From contig NZ_JAAHBQ010000011.1 of the NCBI RefSeq assembly GCF_020144665.1, positions 42,042 through 106,041 on the forward strand: DNA of 64,000 bases. The letters run 5' to 3'. Below the pieces are notes generated by a model. That model saw only the letters and a program-made list of their open reading frames with translations, was not told where the DNA came from and made no database searches. This stretch comes from Oscillatoria salina IIICB1. GTDB lineage: Bacteria > Cyanobacteriota > Cyanobacteriia > Cyanobacteriales > SIO1D9. Both the position numbers and the translations under genes were made by a program. Below, one piece after another: positions 8,104 through 16,465 of this stretch. Each line of letters starts with the position of its first letter. The stretch's first letter is position 1.

Positions 8104-8511
8104 ATGGAACCTCCAGTCGAACGTTTTCGCTTATCTCAAGGCGCTAAAGATCAACTTAGTAAACTCAAACGTTACACAAAAATTGACCAATGGAATATTT
8201 TGTGTAGATGGGCGTTTTGTCGTTCCCTCGCCGAACCAACAATTCCTTCTCCCGTGCCTATACCCGCCGATAGTAATGTAGAATTAACTTGGCGAGTTTT
8301 TGGCGGGGAAATTGGAGATTATTTAGCGATCGCGCTGAAACAACGCTGTCAAAATGACGGTTATGAAACTGATAAAGATACCCTAGCTTATCAATTTCGC
8401 CTGCATTTACATCGGGGAATTGGTTATTTAGCAGGCGAGCAAAATTTAAAGCAAATTGACGATCTAGTAGTTTATGTTTTACACCCTGAAAGCGAACAAA
8501 TTACTCTTTAA
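8104..8511 (+). CDS. dndE: DndE, DNA phosphorothioation protein
   Basis: 135 residues. The N-terminal block (RFRLSQGAKDQLSKLKR...IDQWNILCRWAFCRSL, residues 7-44) and C-terminal half (TLAYQFRLHLHRGIGYL) fit the DndE family, small DNA-binding proteins of the DndCDE complex that have been reported to bind nicked DNA. The N-terminus is rich in Lys/Arg. It is last in the operon, 27 bases after dndD, and its last 11 bases overlap the end of the convergent DUF2062 gene. A HIP1 octamer lies near 8327. No dndFGH-like genes follow; the next genes are ordinary membrane proteins on the other strand. Confidence 0.9.
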   Translation: MEPPVERFRLSQGAKDQLSKLKRYTKIDQWNILCRWAFCRSLAEPTIPSPVPIPADSNVELTWRVFGGEIGDYLAIALKQRCQNDGYETDKDTLAYQFRLHLHRGIGYLAGEQNLKQIDDLVVYVLHPESEQITL

Positions 8512-9103
8512 ATTGTTTGTAATTGGAAGCTTTATTTTGCTGCTTAATAAGCTCGGAATGATGGCGATTGGTGCGGTAGCGCCAGCGCCCTAGCGGGCGA
8601 TCGCGCAAACGGGCGTACAACCATAAACTTAAAAAATAAGTACAAATTCCCGCTACTAAACCAGTCACTAAACACCCCACAAATAAGGTTGAAATTAAAG
8701 CTGAACCCAACTCTAACAACTGATCCGTTGATGCGACACCGATCCGGTCAATATCAATTAAAGATTCATCTACTCTTAAAAGCAGTGCGCCAACGTGAAA
8801 ATTAAAAGCATAAATTGGTACATAAGTCAAGGGGTTGCTAATCCAAGTTGCTGCTGCCGCCGCAAATTTATTACCGCGAATCAAAGTAGCCAGCAAAACA
8901 CCGATTAAGGTTTGCATCCCAAATAAAGGAAAAAAGCCAGCAAACACACCTACAGCCAAGCCGCGAGCAATCTTCTGTTTACCGCCTCGTAGTCGTCGCA
9001 AGCGATACAAATAATATCGCCAGCGTCTTACCAACCAAGACTGAGATTGTTTTGAGTGGGGATCGCGAGAATCAGAATTAGACACAGTGGGAAATGTCTG
9101 CAT
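8501..9103 (-). CDS. DUF2062 domain-containing membrane protein
   Basis: 200 residues. An Arg-rich N-terminus (about 24-45) precedes a DUF2062 core with GFFPLFGMQT and a hydrophobic stretch that includes WISNPLTYVPIY, characteristic of this family of small inner-membrane proteins. A further hydrophobic segment follows near 140-165, and the C-terminus is basic. The biochemical function of the family is unknown. The 3' end overlaps dndE by 11 bases tail to tail, which marks the edge of the Dnd locus; functional linkage to it is not implied. Confidence 0.85.
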   Translation of the reverse strand: MQTFPTVSNSDSRDPHSKQSQSWLVRRWRYYLYRLRRLRGGKQKIARGLAVGVFAGFFPLFGMQTLIGVLLATLIRGNKFAAAAATWISNPLTYVPIYAFNFHVGALLLRVDESLIDIDRIGVASTDQLLELGSALISTLFVGCLVTGLVAGICTYFLSLWLYARLRDRPLGRWRYRTNRHHSELIKQQNKASNYKQFKE

Positions 9104-9431
9104 ACACCTTCATTAGAGATCGTTACTGATGACAGAATTTGTAATTTCAACTTAATTGTATAGTTAATTTAAGATACACGCTTTGTACCGAAGAAATCGC
9201 GATCGCGCAATCGGTATAACGGGCGTCAGCGCAGCCATCGCTTCTCAACTGCTTTTCAGACTACAGCGAAAAAATTAGGCTCAGTGTCATCGACGCATAA
9301 ATTCAACCATAAGTGCCATCTTGCCACCAAAATAGCTAAAAACTTTAATTATCACCTCATCCCACTGGCGGAAATTGTTACGAAATAACCTAATTTTCTC
9401 GCCCTTTACCGACAAAATAATCTCAGATTAG
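9104..9431. other. Intergenic region without a visible gene
   Basis: About 330 bases upstream of the DUF2062 gene and downstream of the MscS cluster. It contains an overlapping HIP1-type palindrome (near 9197) and no frame, tRNA or clear hairpin that I can support. The DUF2062 promoter should lie at its left end. Confidence 0.5.
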
Positions 9432-10559
9432 TTAGATTGTCACTGGAGAATCTACATAAATTGTCGGCTCTTGCATAGTAAACTCAATTCCATGTTCGAT
9501 CAACTCTTGATAAATTTTCTTATTAGCTAACTCTAGTAAGCGCTTGCGAAGCTGAAGTGAATTTTCTGACGAACCTAAAATAAAGAAAGATACCCTAGCC
9601 CGACTTCCTAAAACATTTTCTTGGTTGGTAAAAGTAATCCGAGTGCTACCAGGATCGATTCCAAATAAAGTATCAGTGCTTTGCTGAATTTCTTGTTCGA
9701 CTAAAGCTTGTTCTCGCTCAGTCAAAACTCGGTGAAAATCCAAGTAAAGTAAAACCATTACTTTCTTCCCTCTAGTAACATTTTCAATCTTCTTATTCGC
9801 CATAATAGAATTAGGTACAATTAACAAAGTACCTTGACCAGCAATACGAATTTTTGTCGAGCGCAAACCGATAGATTCGATGCGTCCAAAAACATCAGGA
9901 GCGTAGATATTAAAGTTAGCGCGAATATAATCTCCGGGGATAAAAGGGCGATCTAAATATAAGACTATGGTTCCCAATAATTGCTCCAAAGTTTTTTGCG
10001 CGGCAAACGCGATCGCCAAACCACCAATTCCTAAACCTGCAAGTAAACCAAACAAATCTACATCCTGACTATTCAAAAAAGCTGTCACGGCTACAAAAAT
10101 AATAATTACATTAACAAAAGTTTCAACAATTAACAGTAATTCATTAACTTCCTTGCCTAATTTTCGGAGTAAATCTATACCATAAACGCGCATTAATTGG
10201 CGGAAGAGTCGCGAAATTAACCAAGCTAAACTGATAGTTAATGCTAAAGCTAAAGGTGGTCGAAGAAATTCATATAAGCCTGGATATTCTCTCAACCAAC
10301 CAAAGGATAAAGAGATAAATATTAGCGTTCCCGCAATCTTTATCTCTTTTTTAAGAGGATTAATAAAATTACGCACAACTTTTCTCCCTATTTTTGGGAA
10401 AAAACGTTTAATTAAGAAACTAACAATTGCTGGAGTATAGCGACCGAGAAAAATTGCTAAGAGGGTAAATAATAAAAAAGTGACAAAGTCAGGGATTCCC
10501 GCATTTTCTATATATTCTAAACCAAGCTCGACAAAGTTTTTTATCTGTTCGTAATTCAT
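9432..10559 (-). CDS. MscS-family mechanosensitive channel (copy 3 of 3)
   Basis: About 375 residues from the ATG at 10559; an in-frame GTG at 10598 would add 13 residues absent from the neighbouring paralogue. Several N-terminal membrane segments precede the pore-lining helix (GLLAGLGIGGLAIAFAAQKTLEQLLG, Gly/Ala-rich as in MscS TM3) and the beta domain (DYIRA, RIESIGLRSTKIR, IVPNS). Such channels release solutes on hypo-osmotic shock or have specialised signalling roles. It is the last gene of a three-gene minus-strand run of paralogues, 51 bases or less from the next, so probably co-transcribed. Confidence 0.88.
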   Translation of the reverse strand: MNYEQIKNFVELGLEYIENAGIPDFVTFLLFTLLAIFLGRYTPAIVSFLIKRFFPKIGRKVVRNFINPLKKEIKIAGTLIFISLSFGWLREYPGLYEFLRPPLALALTISLAWLISRLFRQLMRVYGIDLLRKLGKEVNELLLIVETFVNVIIIFVAVTAFLNSQDVDLFGLLAGLGIGGLAIAFAAQKTLEQLLGTIVLYLDRPFIPGDYIRANFNIYAPDVFGRIESIGLRSTKIRIAGQGTLLIVPNSIMANKKIENVTRGKKVMVLLYLDFHRVLTEREQALVEQEIQQSTDTLFGIDPGSTRITFTNQENVLGSRARVSFFILGSSENSLQLRKRLLELANKKIYQELIEHGIEFTMQEPTIYVDSPVTI

Positions 10560-10610
10560 AAATAGTTCTTCATTGCTTAATCTTTTTTGACTAACCACGC
10601 ACTATTTTGC

Positions 10611-11735
10611 TTAAATAGTCACTGGTGCATTAACATAAATTGTCGGTTCATCTAAGGTAAATTCAATTCCCCGCTCCTTTAATTTTTTCGAGATATTTTC
10701 ATGAGCTAATTCTAATAAGCGTTTGCGTAATTCGAGAGAATTTTCTGAAGAACCTAGAATAAAGAAAGAAACTCTCGCCGCGATCCCTGTTTCTCCTTCA
10801 TTAGCGGACAAATTAATATTAGTGCTACCTGGAGCTATACCTAACAAGGCATTGGTACTTTCTGCCGCAACTTGTTCGACAAAAGCTCGTTCTTGTTCGT
10901 TTAAATTATTAGGGAAATTAAGGTATAATAAAACCATAACTTTTTTTCCCCTAGTAACATTTTCGATTTCGCGATCGGTCATCATTGAATTAGGAATAAT
11001 TGCCAGGGTATTTTTACCAGGAATGCGAATTTTTGTCGAGCGTAAACCAATAGATTCGACTCTACCATAGAGATCGGGGACGCGAGGATTCATCGTGACT
11101 CTGATATAATCTCCAGGTAGAAAAGGACGGTCTAAATAAAGGACAATTGCACCAATTAATTGTTCGAGAGTTTCGCGTGCGGCAAAGGCGATCGCTATTC
11201 CCCCAATTCCCAAACCTGCTAGTAAACCAACTAAATCAATGTCTTGACTTTGGAGAAAAACCATCACTGCAATAAAACCAATAATCGCGTTAACAACAGT
11301 TTCTAAAATTAGGAGCAATTCGTCTTCTTTACCCATTTTTCGCAGCAATTTTATCCCCGAAATTCGCAGGAATTGACGAAACAAGCGAGATAACAACCAA
11401 GCAATACTAATTGTTACAAATAACTCTAAACCAGGTTCGACCAATTGATTAATCTCTGGATATGGATCTAGCCATTCTGACGACCACAACAGTAAAATTA
11501 ATGTCCCGGTAACTTTAAATTCTTTTTGCAGGGGTTCGACATAATTATCGTAAATTTTTCTTCCTGGTTGAGGAAAAAAGCGATGAATAATCCAGCCAAC
11601 CAGTTTGGGTGTATATCGCCCAATCAAAGTTGACACAATGGCAAAAAATAAGAAAATTAGATAGTTAGGAAGATCGGAGGAATCTAGATAATCGCTAACC
11701 TCGTTAATATTGTTGTTGATTTGAGCAAACTCCAT
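10611..11735 (-). CDS. MscS-family mechanosensitive channel (copy 2 of 3)
   Basis: 374 residues, the closest relative of the gene at 9432: the two share GRYTP in the first membrane region, a nearly identical TM3 (GLLAGLGIGGIAIAFAARETLEQLIG) and RVESIGLRSTKIR in the beta domain. The C-terminus also matches (GIEFTLDEPTIYVNAPVTI). This is a recent tandem duplication. It follows the 11745 gene after 9 bases. Differences in TM3 (Gln to Arg near its end) and in the C-terminal domain could change gating. Confidence 0.88.
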   Translation of the reverse strand: MEFAQINNNINEVSDYLDSSDLPNYLIFLFFAIVSTLIGRYTPKLVGWIIHRFFPQPGRKIYDNYVEPLQKEFKVTGTLILLLWSSEWLDPYPEINQLVEPGLELFVTISIAWLLSRLFRQFLRISGIKLLRKMGKEDELLLILETVVNAIIGFIAVMVFLQSQDIDLVGLLAGLGIGGIAIAFAARETLEQLIGAIVLYLDRPFLPGDYIRVTMNPRVPDLYGRVESIGLRSTKIRIPGKNTLAIIPNSMMTDREIENVTRGKKVMVLLYLNFPNNLNEQERAFVEQVAAESTNALLGIAPGSTNINLSANEGETGIAARVSFFILGSSENSLELRKRLLELAHENISKKLKERGIEFTLDEPTIYVNAPVTI

Positions 11736-11744
11736 CGGTTAAAT

Positions 11745-12842
11745 CTAAATTGTAATTGGGGAATCAACGTTAATCATTTGTTCTTCGATATCAAAAGCGA
11801 TACCGTATTCTTTCAATTGTTGGGTAATATTGTGGTTAGCAATTTCTAACAATTGACGGCGCAAGTCCATTGAAACTTGTCCGGAACCGAGAATAAAGAA
11901 ATTAACTTGGGCTTGGGTAAGAGAATTTTTCCCATCTTGAACGATCTCTTTAAAGTTTACTTCCGTACTGCGCGGATCGATACCAAATATATCTCTGGTA
12001 GATTCGATTATTACTTGACGAATTAAGGCTTTTTCTTGTTCGAGTACCTGACGATAAAAAGTTAGGTAAATAATCGAGATAATCTTTTTGGCGCCTGTAA
12101 AGTTTTCGATATTAACCTGAGTTAAAGAGTTGTTTGGGACAATAACTAAAGTTCCTTTTCCAGAAGTCCGAATTTTGGTCGATCGCAAACCAATTGATTC
12201 GACACGTCCGAAAGTTCCGTCGGGTAAACCAATGTAATCATCGACAACAAAAGGACGGTCAATATAAAGCACAATTCCGCCTAATAATTGAGATAATGTA
12301 CTTTGGGCAGCAAAGGCAACTGCTAATCCGCCAACTCCTAAACTTGCTAGTAAACCAAAAACATTAATATTGTGAGTTTCTGCGAAGATAAAGGTGACAA
12401 TAATAACAATTAGGGAAGTTGCTAATAGTTTGGCAAGAATTAGAAATTCGCTGTTAACTTTACGCTTGCTTTGGAGAGCAACCTCTAATAAATAAACGTC
12501 GAAAAATTGTTTAAATAAGCGAGATCCTAGCCAAGTAATGGCTAGGGCGAGAGATAAACTAACTCCAATTTCAAATTTATCTATCCATCGAGGTGTTGAG
12601 GTAATTAAAATAAATAAATCGCCGAGTAAAAGCAAAACAACTAAGCCAAGCCAATTTTGATAAGGGGCAACAATTTGTTGATAAGCTTTCTTGGCTTGAG
12701 GAGAAAACAATTTCCCAATCATTGGTGCAATAAGTCGGGGTAAATAAAGAAAAAAAGCAATTCCTACTACTCCCGCAAATCCGCTTAAAGCTAAGAAAAT
12801 TGGGGTACTGATGCTTGTAGTTTCAGGTAAAGTATCCAGCAT
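11745..12842 (-). CDS. MscS-family mechanosensitive channel (copy 1 of 3)
   Basis: 365 residues, the promoter-proximal and most divergent member of the tandem trio. Hydrophobic N-terminal segments are followed by the TM3-like GLLASLGVGGLAVAFAAQSTLSQLLG and the MscS beta domain (GRVESIGLRSTKIRTSGKG, IVPNNSL). The C-terminus ends INVDSPITI, like its paralogues. The ATG is at 12842; its leader faces the mnmE promoter region across 184 bases. Function by family; whether the three form mixed heptamers cannot be read from sequence. Confidence 0.88.
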   Translation of the reverse strand: MLDTLPETTSISTPIFLALSGFAGVVGIAFFLYLPRLIAPMIGKLFSPQAKKAYQQIVAPYQNWLGLVVLLLLGDLFILITSTPRWIDKFEIGVSLSLALAITWLGSRLFKQFFDVYLLEVALQSKRKVNSEFLILAKLLATSLIVIIVTFIFAETHNINVFGLLASLGVGGLAVAFAAQSTLSQLLGGIVLYIDRPFVVDDYIGLPDGTFGRVESIGLRSTKIRTSGKGTLVIVPNNSLTQVNIENFTGAKKIISIIYLTFYRQVLEQEKALIRQVIIESTRDIFGIDPRSTEVNFKEIVQDGKNSLTQAQVNFFILGSGQVSMDLRRQLLEIANHNITQQLKEYGIAFDIEEQMINVDSPITI

Positions 12843-13026
12843 AGGTGAAAGATGAAAATTTTTAGTTAAATTGAGTCAATTGCTGAAACTGTTTCGTTAC
12901 AGTTAAAGTAGAAAACGATCGCGTCTGTCTTGATTAGTCGAAAACAGATGTTGCTTCGATCGCATAGCAACCCAATTACCAAGAAACAGCAATTAGTCAA
13001 GGAAAATTTAGGAAAATACAGCCGTA

Positions 13027-14409
13027 ATGTCACAGCCAGTTTTACCTAGAGATACGATCGCCGCGATCGCTACTGCTATTGTCCCTCAACAAGGTAGCAT
13101 CGGTGTTGTTCGCTTGTCGGGAGAGAAGGCAGTGACGATGGCTAAGACTCTTTTTCACGCCCCAGGAAAGCAGGTTTGGGATTCTCACCGCATTCTCTAC
13201 GGCTATATCCGCAATCCGGAAACGAAGGAATTAGTAGACGAAGCCCTCTTACTGATTATGCTTTCGCCTCGTTCCTACACTCGTGAAGATTTGGTCGAGT
13301 TTCATTGTCACGGCGGTATCATACCAGTACAGCAGGTTTTAAACCTCTGTCTCGAGGCAGGTGCGCGTCTTGCCCAACCGGGAGAATTTACTCTCCGGGC
13401 ATTTCTCAACGGGCGACTCGATTTAACTCAAGCTGAAAGTATTAGCGAAATTGTCGGGGCGCGATCGCCTCTCGCTGCTAAAGTCGCCTTGGCTGGCTTA
13501 CAAGGTAAACTCGCTCACCCAATTCATCAGTTACGGGCGACTTGTCTGGATATTCTCGCTGAAGTTGAGGCGCGGATTGACTTTGAAGACGATTTGCCAC
13601 CTCTCGATGAAGGGGAAATTTGCAATAGCATAGAAATGGTATTAAAGCAAGTAAAATCTATTTTAGCTACCGCAGACAAAGGCGAATTATTGCGTAGCGG
13701 TTTAAAAGTGGCGATCGTCGGTCGTCCCAATGTGGGCAAATCCAGCTTACTCAATGCTTGGAGTCAGAGCGATCGCGCGATCGTTACCGAACTTCCCGGC
13801 ACTACCCGCGACGTGGTAGAATCTCAACTCATCGTTGGTGGCATCCCCGTCACGATCCTCGATACTGCCGGAATCCGCGAAACAGTAGATACTGTCGAAA
13901 AAATTGGCGTGCAGCGATCGCGTCACGCCGCCGCTTCAGCCGATCTTGTTCTCCTGACGATCGACGCTCAAGCAGGTTGGACGCCAGACGATGCAGAAAT
14001 CTACGAGCAAGTCAAACATCGCCCTCTGATTCTCGTCATCAATAAAATCGACCTCGCTTCCGGCAACAATATCAAATCTTTACCACAAATAGATAAAATT
14101 GTCAAGACAGCCGCTGCAAAAAATCGAGGTATCCACAGCCTCGAACAAGCCATTCTGAACATAATTGAAACTGACAACCTCAGCGCCGCCGATATCGACA
14201 TCGCCATCAACCAAAGACAAGCCGCAGCCCTAACCCGCGCCAAAACTGCCTTACAGCAAGTCCAACAAACCATCGACGAAGAATTACCCCTCGACTTTTG
14301 GACAATCGACCTCCGTAGCGCTATTCAAGCCCTTGGAGAAATTACTGGAGAAGACGTAACCGAATCAGTTCTCGATCGCATTTTCAGTCGTTTTTGTATT
14401 GGAAAATAA
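13027..14409 (+). CDS. mnmE: tRNA modification GTPase MnmE
   Basis: 460 residues, normal family length. The N-terminal tetrahydrofolate-binding domain has DTIAAIATA and FHCHGG. The inserted G domain has the P-loop GRPNVGKSS (232-240), [13 protein letters not shown] and NKID. The protein ends in FCIGK, containing the catalytic C-[IV]-G-K. MnmE with MnmG modifies the wobble uridine (5-carboxymethylaminomethyl) of certain tRNAs. Single gene; a hairpin at 14414-14431 lies between it and the convergent gene at 14434. Confidence 0.97.
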   Translation: MSQPVLPRDTIAAIATAIVPQQGSIGVVRLSGEKAVTMAKTLFHAPGKQVWDSHRILYGYIRNPETKELVDEALLLIMLSPRSYTREDLVEFHCHGGIIPVQQVLNLCLEAGARLAQPGEFTLRAFLNGRLDLTQAESISEIVGARSPLAAKVALAGLQGKLAHPIHQLRATCLDILAEVEARIDFEDDLPPLDEGEICNSIEMVLKQVKSILATADKGELLRSGLKVAIVGRPNVGKSSLLNAWSQSDRAIVTELPGTTRDVVESQLIVGGIPVTILDTAGIRETVDTVEKIGVQRSRHAAASADLVLLTIDAQAGWTPDDAEIYEQVKHRPLILVINKIDLASGNNIKSLPQIDKIVKTAAAKNRGIHSLEQAILNIIETDNLSAADIDIAINQRQAAALTRAKTALQQVQQTIDEELPLDFWTIDLRSAIQALGEITGEDVTESVLDRIFSRFCIGK

Positions 14410-14433
14410 AAGAGCAACCACGGCGGGTTGCCC

Positions 14434-14781
14434 CTACTCATTATCCTGTTTATTAAATAAACCGAATGATTCTAAAAAACCTTGAAAAGTCCTTTTTTCT
14501 CTCGCAGCTCGTCTTCTTTGCGCTTCAAAAATACCCTTGTTACTAGGAGCTTTTTCCCTAAACTTCTTACTTTGGACGTGAGAGCGATCGATGTCTCGCT
14601 CTGGAGATTTCCACCAAGACATGATAAATGCACCCGAAAAACCCGCCACAGCACCTAGAAAAATACTTATATAAACTGAGTATTCTAATAAGACAAAGCT
14701 AATCAGAAAAAATAGCCAAAGCTTAATTCCTGTGGAAAAACCTTCGTAAAAATCTGCTTTTTGTCCTTTGTCTTTAGTCAT
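14434..14781 (-). CDS. Conserved small membrane protein, unknown function
   Basis: 115 residues with two hydrophobic segments (about 20-35 and 37-55: LWLFFLISFVLLE, SVYISIFLGAVAGFSGAFIM), then a basic, charged cytoplasmic tail (RRRAAREKRTFQGFLESFGLF). The pattern resembles small proteins conserved among cyanobacteria, but I assign no function. It follows the phosphotransferase/kinase gene, with the long palindrome at 14807-14854 between them, which may uncouple their expression. Confidence 0.7.
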   Translation of the reverse strand: MTKDKGQKADFYEGFSTGIKLWLFFLISFVLLEYSVYISIFLGAVAGFSGAFIMSWWKSPERDIDRSHVQSKKFREKAPSNKGIFEAQRRRAAREKRTFQGFLESFGLFNKQDNE

Positions 14782-14806
14782 GATTACTACACGAGTTTAT
14801 TTAATT

Positions 14807-14854
14807 ATTTAATTTTGTAGAGACGTTGGATGCAACGTCTCTACAAAATTAAAT
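14807..14854. repeat. Long perfect palindrome (TGTAGAGACGTTG family), copy 1
   Basis: Two perfect 22-bp arms (14807-14828 and 14833-14854) around a 4-nt loop GATG. The core TGTAGAGACGTTG/CAACGTCTCTACA is shared with the copy at 30289-30318. Such short palindromic repeats are dispersed in many cyanobacterial genomes. Its right edge supplies the last base of the stop codon of the 14854-16386 gene. As RNA it would form a very strong hairpin with A/T-rich flanks and could act as a terminator for either strand. Confidence 0.85.
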
Positions 14855-16386
14855 CACCAATCCCCGATCGCCAATTGCCAATCTTGGGTAGTATCAATTG
14901 TAGTCACATAAACTTGTTCGGTGTTGGTAAAAGCCTCGGCTGCGGCTTGTTGATTGGCTAAAAGCTCCGCAGTTGCGTCAGAAATATCATTTTCGCGAGA
15001 TCCTAATCTCGTGCGTAACACCTCAATTGGTGCAGTACAATGCAAAATTTGCACGGGTAAAGACGCTTTTTGTGCCGCAGTCAGACATTTTTCTCTCGTT
15101 GCGACGCGATCGTACTTTGCATCCAGGATAACCGAGAAACCTTCACTCGCTAACATCAAGCCTAATTCTAAAAGGCGATCGTAAGTTTTTTGGCTCATTT
15201 CAGTCGTATAAAGCTCATCTCCGCCTTTTTCCGCCAAAGAAATACCAGCCAAATGCTTTCTTACCGCATCCGATCGCAAATGAATCGCTCCTAACTTTCT
15301 CGCCAAATGTCGTGCTACTGTAGTCTTACCAGAACCTGACAACCCCGACATTAAAATCAGTCGTCCTTGAGTTTTTTTCGTGTAATCCCAAGCTAAACGA
15401 TAATAATCCGCCGCCGTTTTTGCTGCTTCTTGTTTATCGGTTTCTGGTACTCCAGGATCGTCCAACAAAAACGAAATTACCTTACCTCGTACATAAGCTT
15501 GACGACTCAAATACAAAGGTAAAACTCGTAACCCTTCCCAGTCCCCTGTTTCTTCAATATAAGCATTTAAAAAAGCATTTCCTAAATCTTTACTTCCTCG
15601 CGAATCCAAATCCATTACTGCAAACCCTATATCATACATCACGTCTACAAAACGGAAAGGCTCATTAAACTCAATTCTGTCAAACAAGCAAATGCGATCG
15701 TGCCAAAAACAAATATTTCTTAAATGTAAATCGCCATGACACTCGCGAATTTTATCATTTTGACGGCGTTGGGCGAATAAATCTGTTCTTTCGGCGAAAA
15801 AAGTATCGCTAAATTGCTTGGTTTCCTCAAATTGTTGTTTGGTTTGCGGTCCACCAATATATTTATCTGTTTGTTCGTAATTTTCAGTAAAAGCTTCGCT
15901 AATTTTCTCAATTTCTCCGAAGGAACGAATGTAATCATTGGTCGGTGTTTGACGGTGAAATTCCGCAACTACTCGTCCCAAATCTGCCATTAATTCTGTC
16001 GTCAGCTTTCCTTGCTTAAACATTTCGTTCATTAAAGCATCTTGGGGAAATTGACGCATTTTCAGCACATATTCTACAGGTTCGCCATCGCCATCGAGAA
16101 CAAATTTATCGCCAGTTTGAGCGATACTTAAAACCTCTAGATAAATTTCTGGTGCATTGGGCTGATTCAAGCGAATTTCTTCTTCACAAAAATGCTTGCG
16201 CTTTGTCACACTGGAATAGTCGAGAAAGCCAAAATTAACGGCTTTTTTCACTTTATAAGCATAATCTCCCGCAAGCAGCACGTAAGAAACATGAGTCTGA
16301 AATAACTTAATTGGTGTTTCTACCGGATGAGGATAAAACTCCGGCTGTTGCATTTGCTGAATTAAATTTGCTTGTTGAGTATTCAT
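14854..16386 (-). CDS. Phosphotransferase (APH-like) / P-loop kinase fusion protein
   Basis: 510 residues. The N-terminal half is an aminoglycoside-phosphotransferase-like kinase fold with the catalytic HGDLHLRN (217-224) and a downstream metal-binding FDRIEF. The C-terminal third is a small-molecule/gluconate-kinase-like P-loop domain with Walker A GLSGSGKTT (348-356). This two-domain arrangement is a known but uncharacterised family; the substrate is unknown. The last dozen residues (ending QLAIGDW) are encoded by GATTGG-type repeat sequence running into the 14807 palindrome, so the tail is probably not functional. It sits downstream of rplY on the same strand, after a terminator at 16411-16439. 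Confidence 0.85.
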   Translation of the reverse strand: MNTQQANLIQQMQQPEFYPHPVETPIKLFQTHVSYVLLAGDYAYKVKKAVNFGFLDYSSVTKRKHFCEEEIRLNQPNAPEIYLEVLSIAQTGDKFVLDGDGEPVEYVLKMRQFPQDALMNEMFKQGKLTTELMADLGRVVAEFHRQTPTNDYIRSFGEIEKISEAFTENYEQTDKYIGGPQTKQQFEETKQFSDTFFAERTDLFAQRRQNDKIRECHGDLHLRNICFWHDRICLFDRIEFNEPFRFVDVMYDIGFAVMDLDSRGSKDLGNAFLNAYIEETGDWEGLRVLPLYLSRQAYVRGKVISFLLDDPGVPETDKQEAAKTAADYYRLAWDYTKKTQGRLILMSGLSGSGKTTVARHLARKLGAIHLRSDAVRKHLAGISLAEKGGDELYTTEMSQKTYDRLLELGLMLASEGFSVILDAKYDRVATREKCLTAAQKASLPVQILHCTAPIEVLRTRLGSRENDISDATAELLANQQAAAEAFTNTEQVYVTTIDTTQDWQLAIGDW

Positions 16387-16410
16387 GGGTAATTGTTATT
16401 AATGGGCTGA

Positions 16411-16439
16411 AAAAAAAACAGGGACGAAATTCGCCCCTG
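16411..16439 (-). terminator. Intrinsic terminator of rplY
   Basis: On the minus strand a GC-rich stem (CAGGG...CCCTG with further pairing inside, one mismatch) is followed directly by nine T. It lies 27 bases after the L25 stop codon and just before the next minus-strand gene. Classic rho-independent layout. Confidence 0.8.
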
Positions 16440-16465
16440 GTACGAGTAATCTAACAAAAAATAAT

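Noticed and set aside
748..8511. Complete Dnd restriction-modification system
   Set aside because: Only the modification and regulatory genes are present; no dndFGH-like gene was found on either flank in the window.
13451..14273. Several frames of 60-95 codons inside mnmE
   Set aside because: They are shadows in other frames of the strongly supported mnmE gene.
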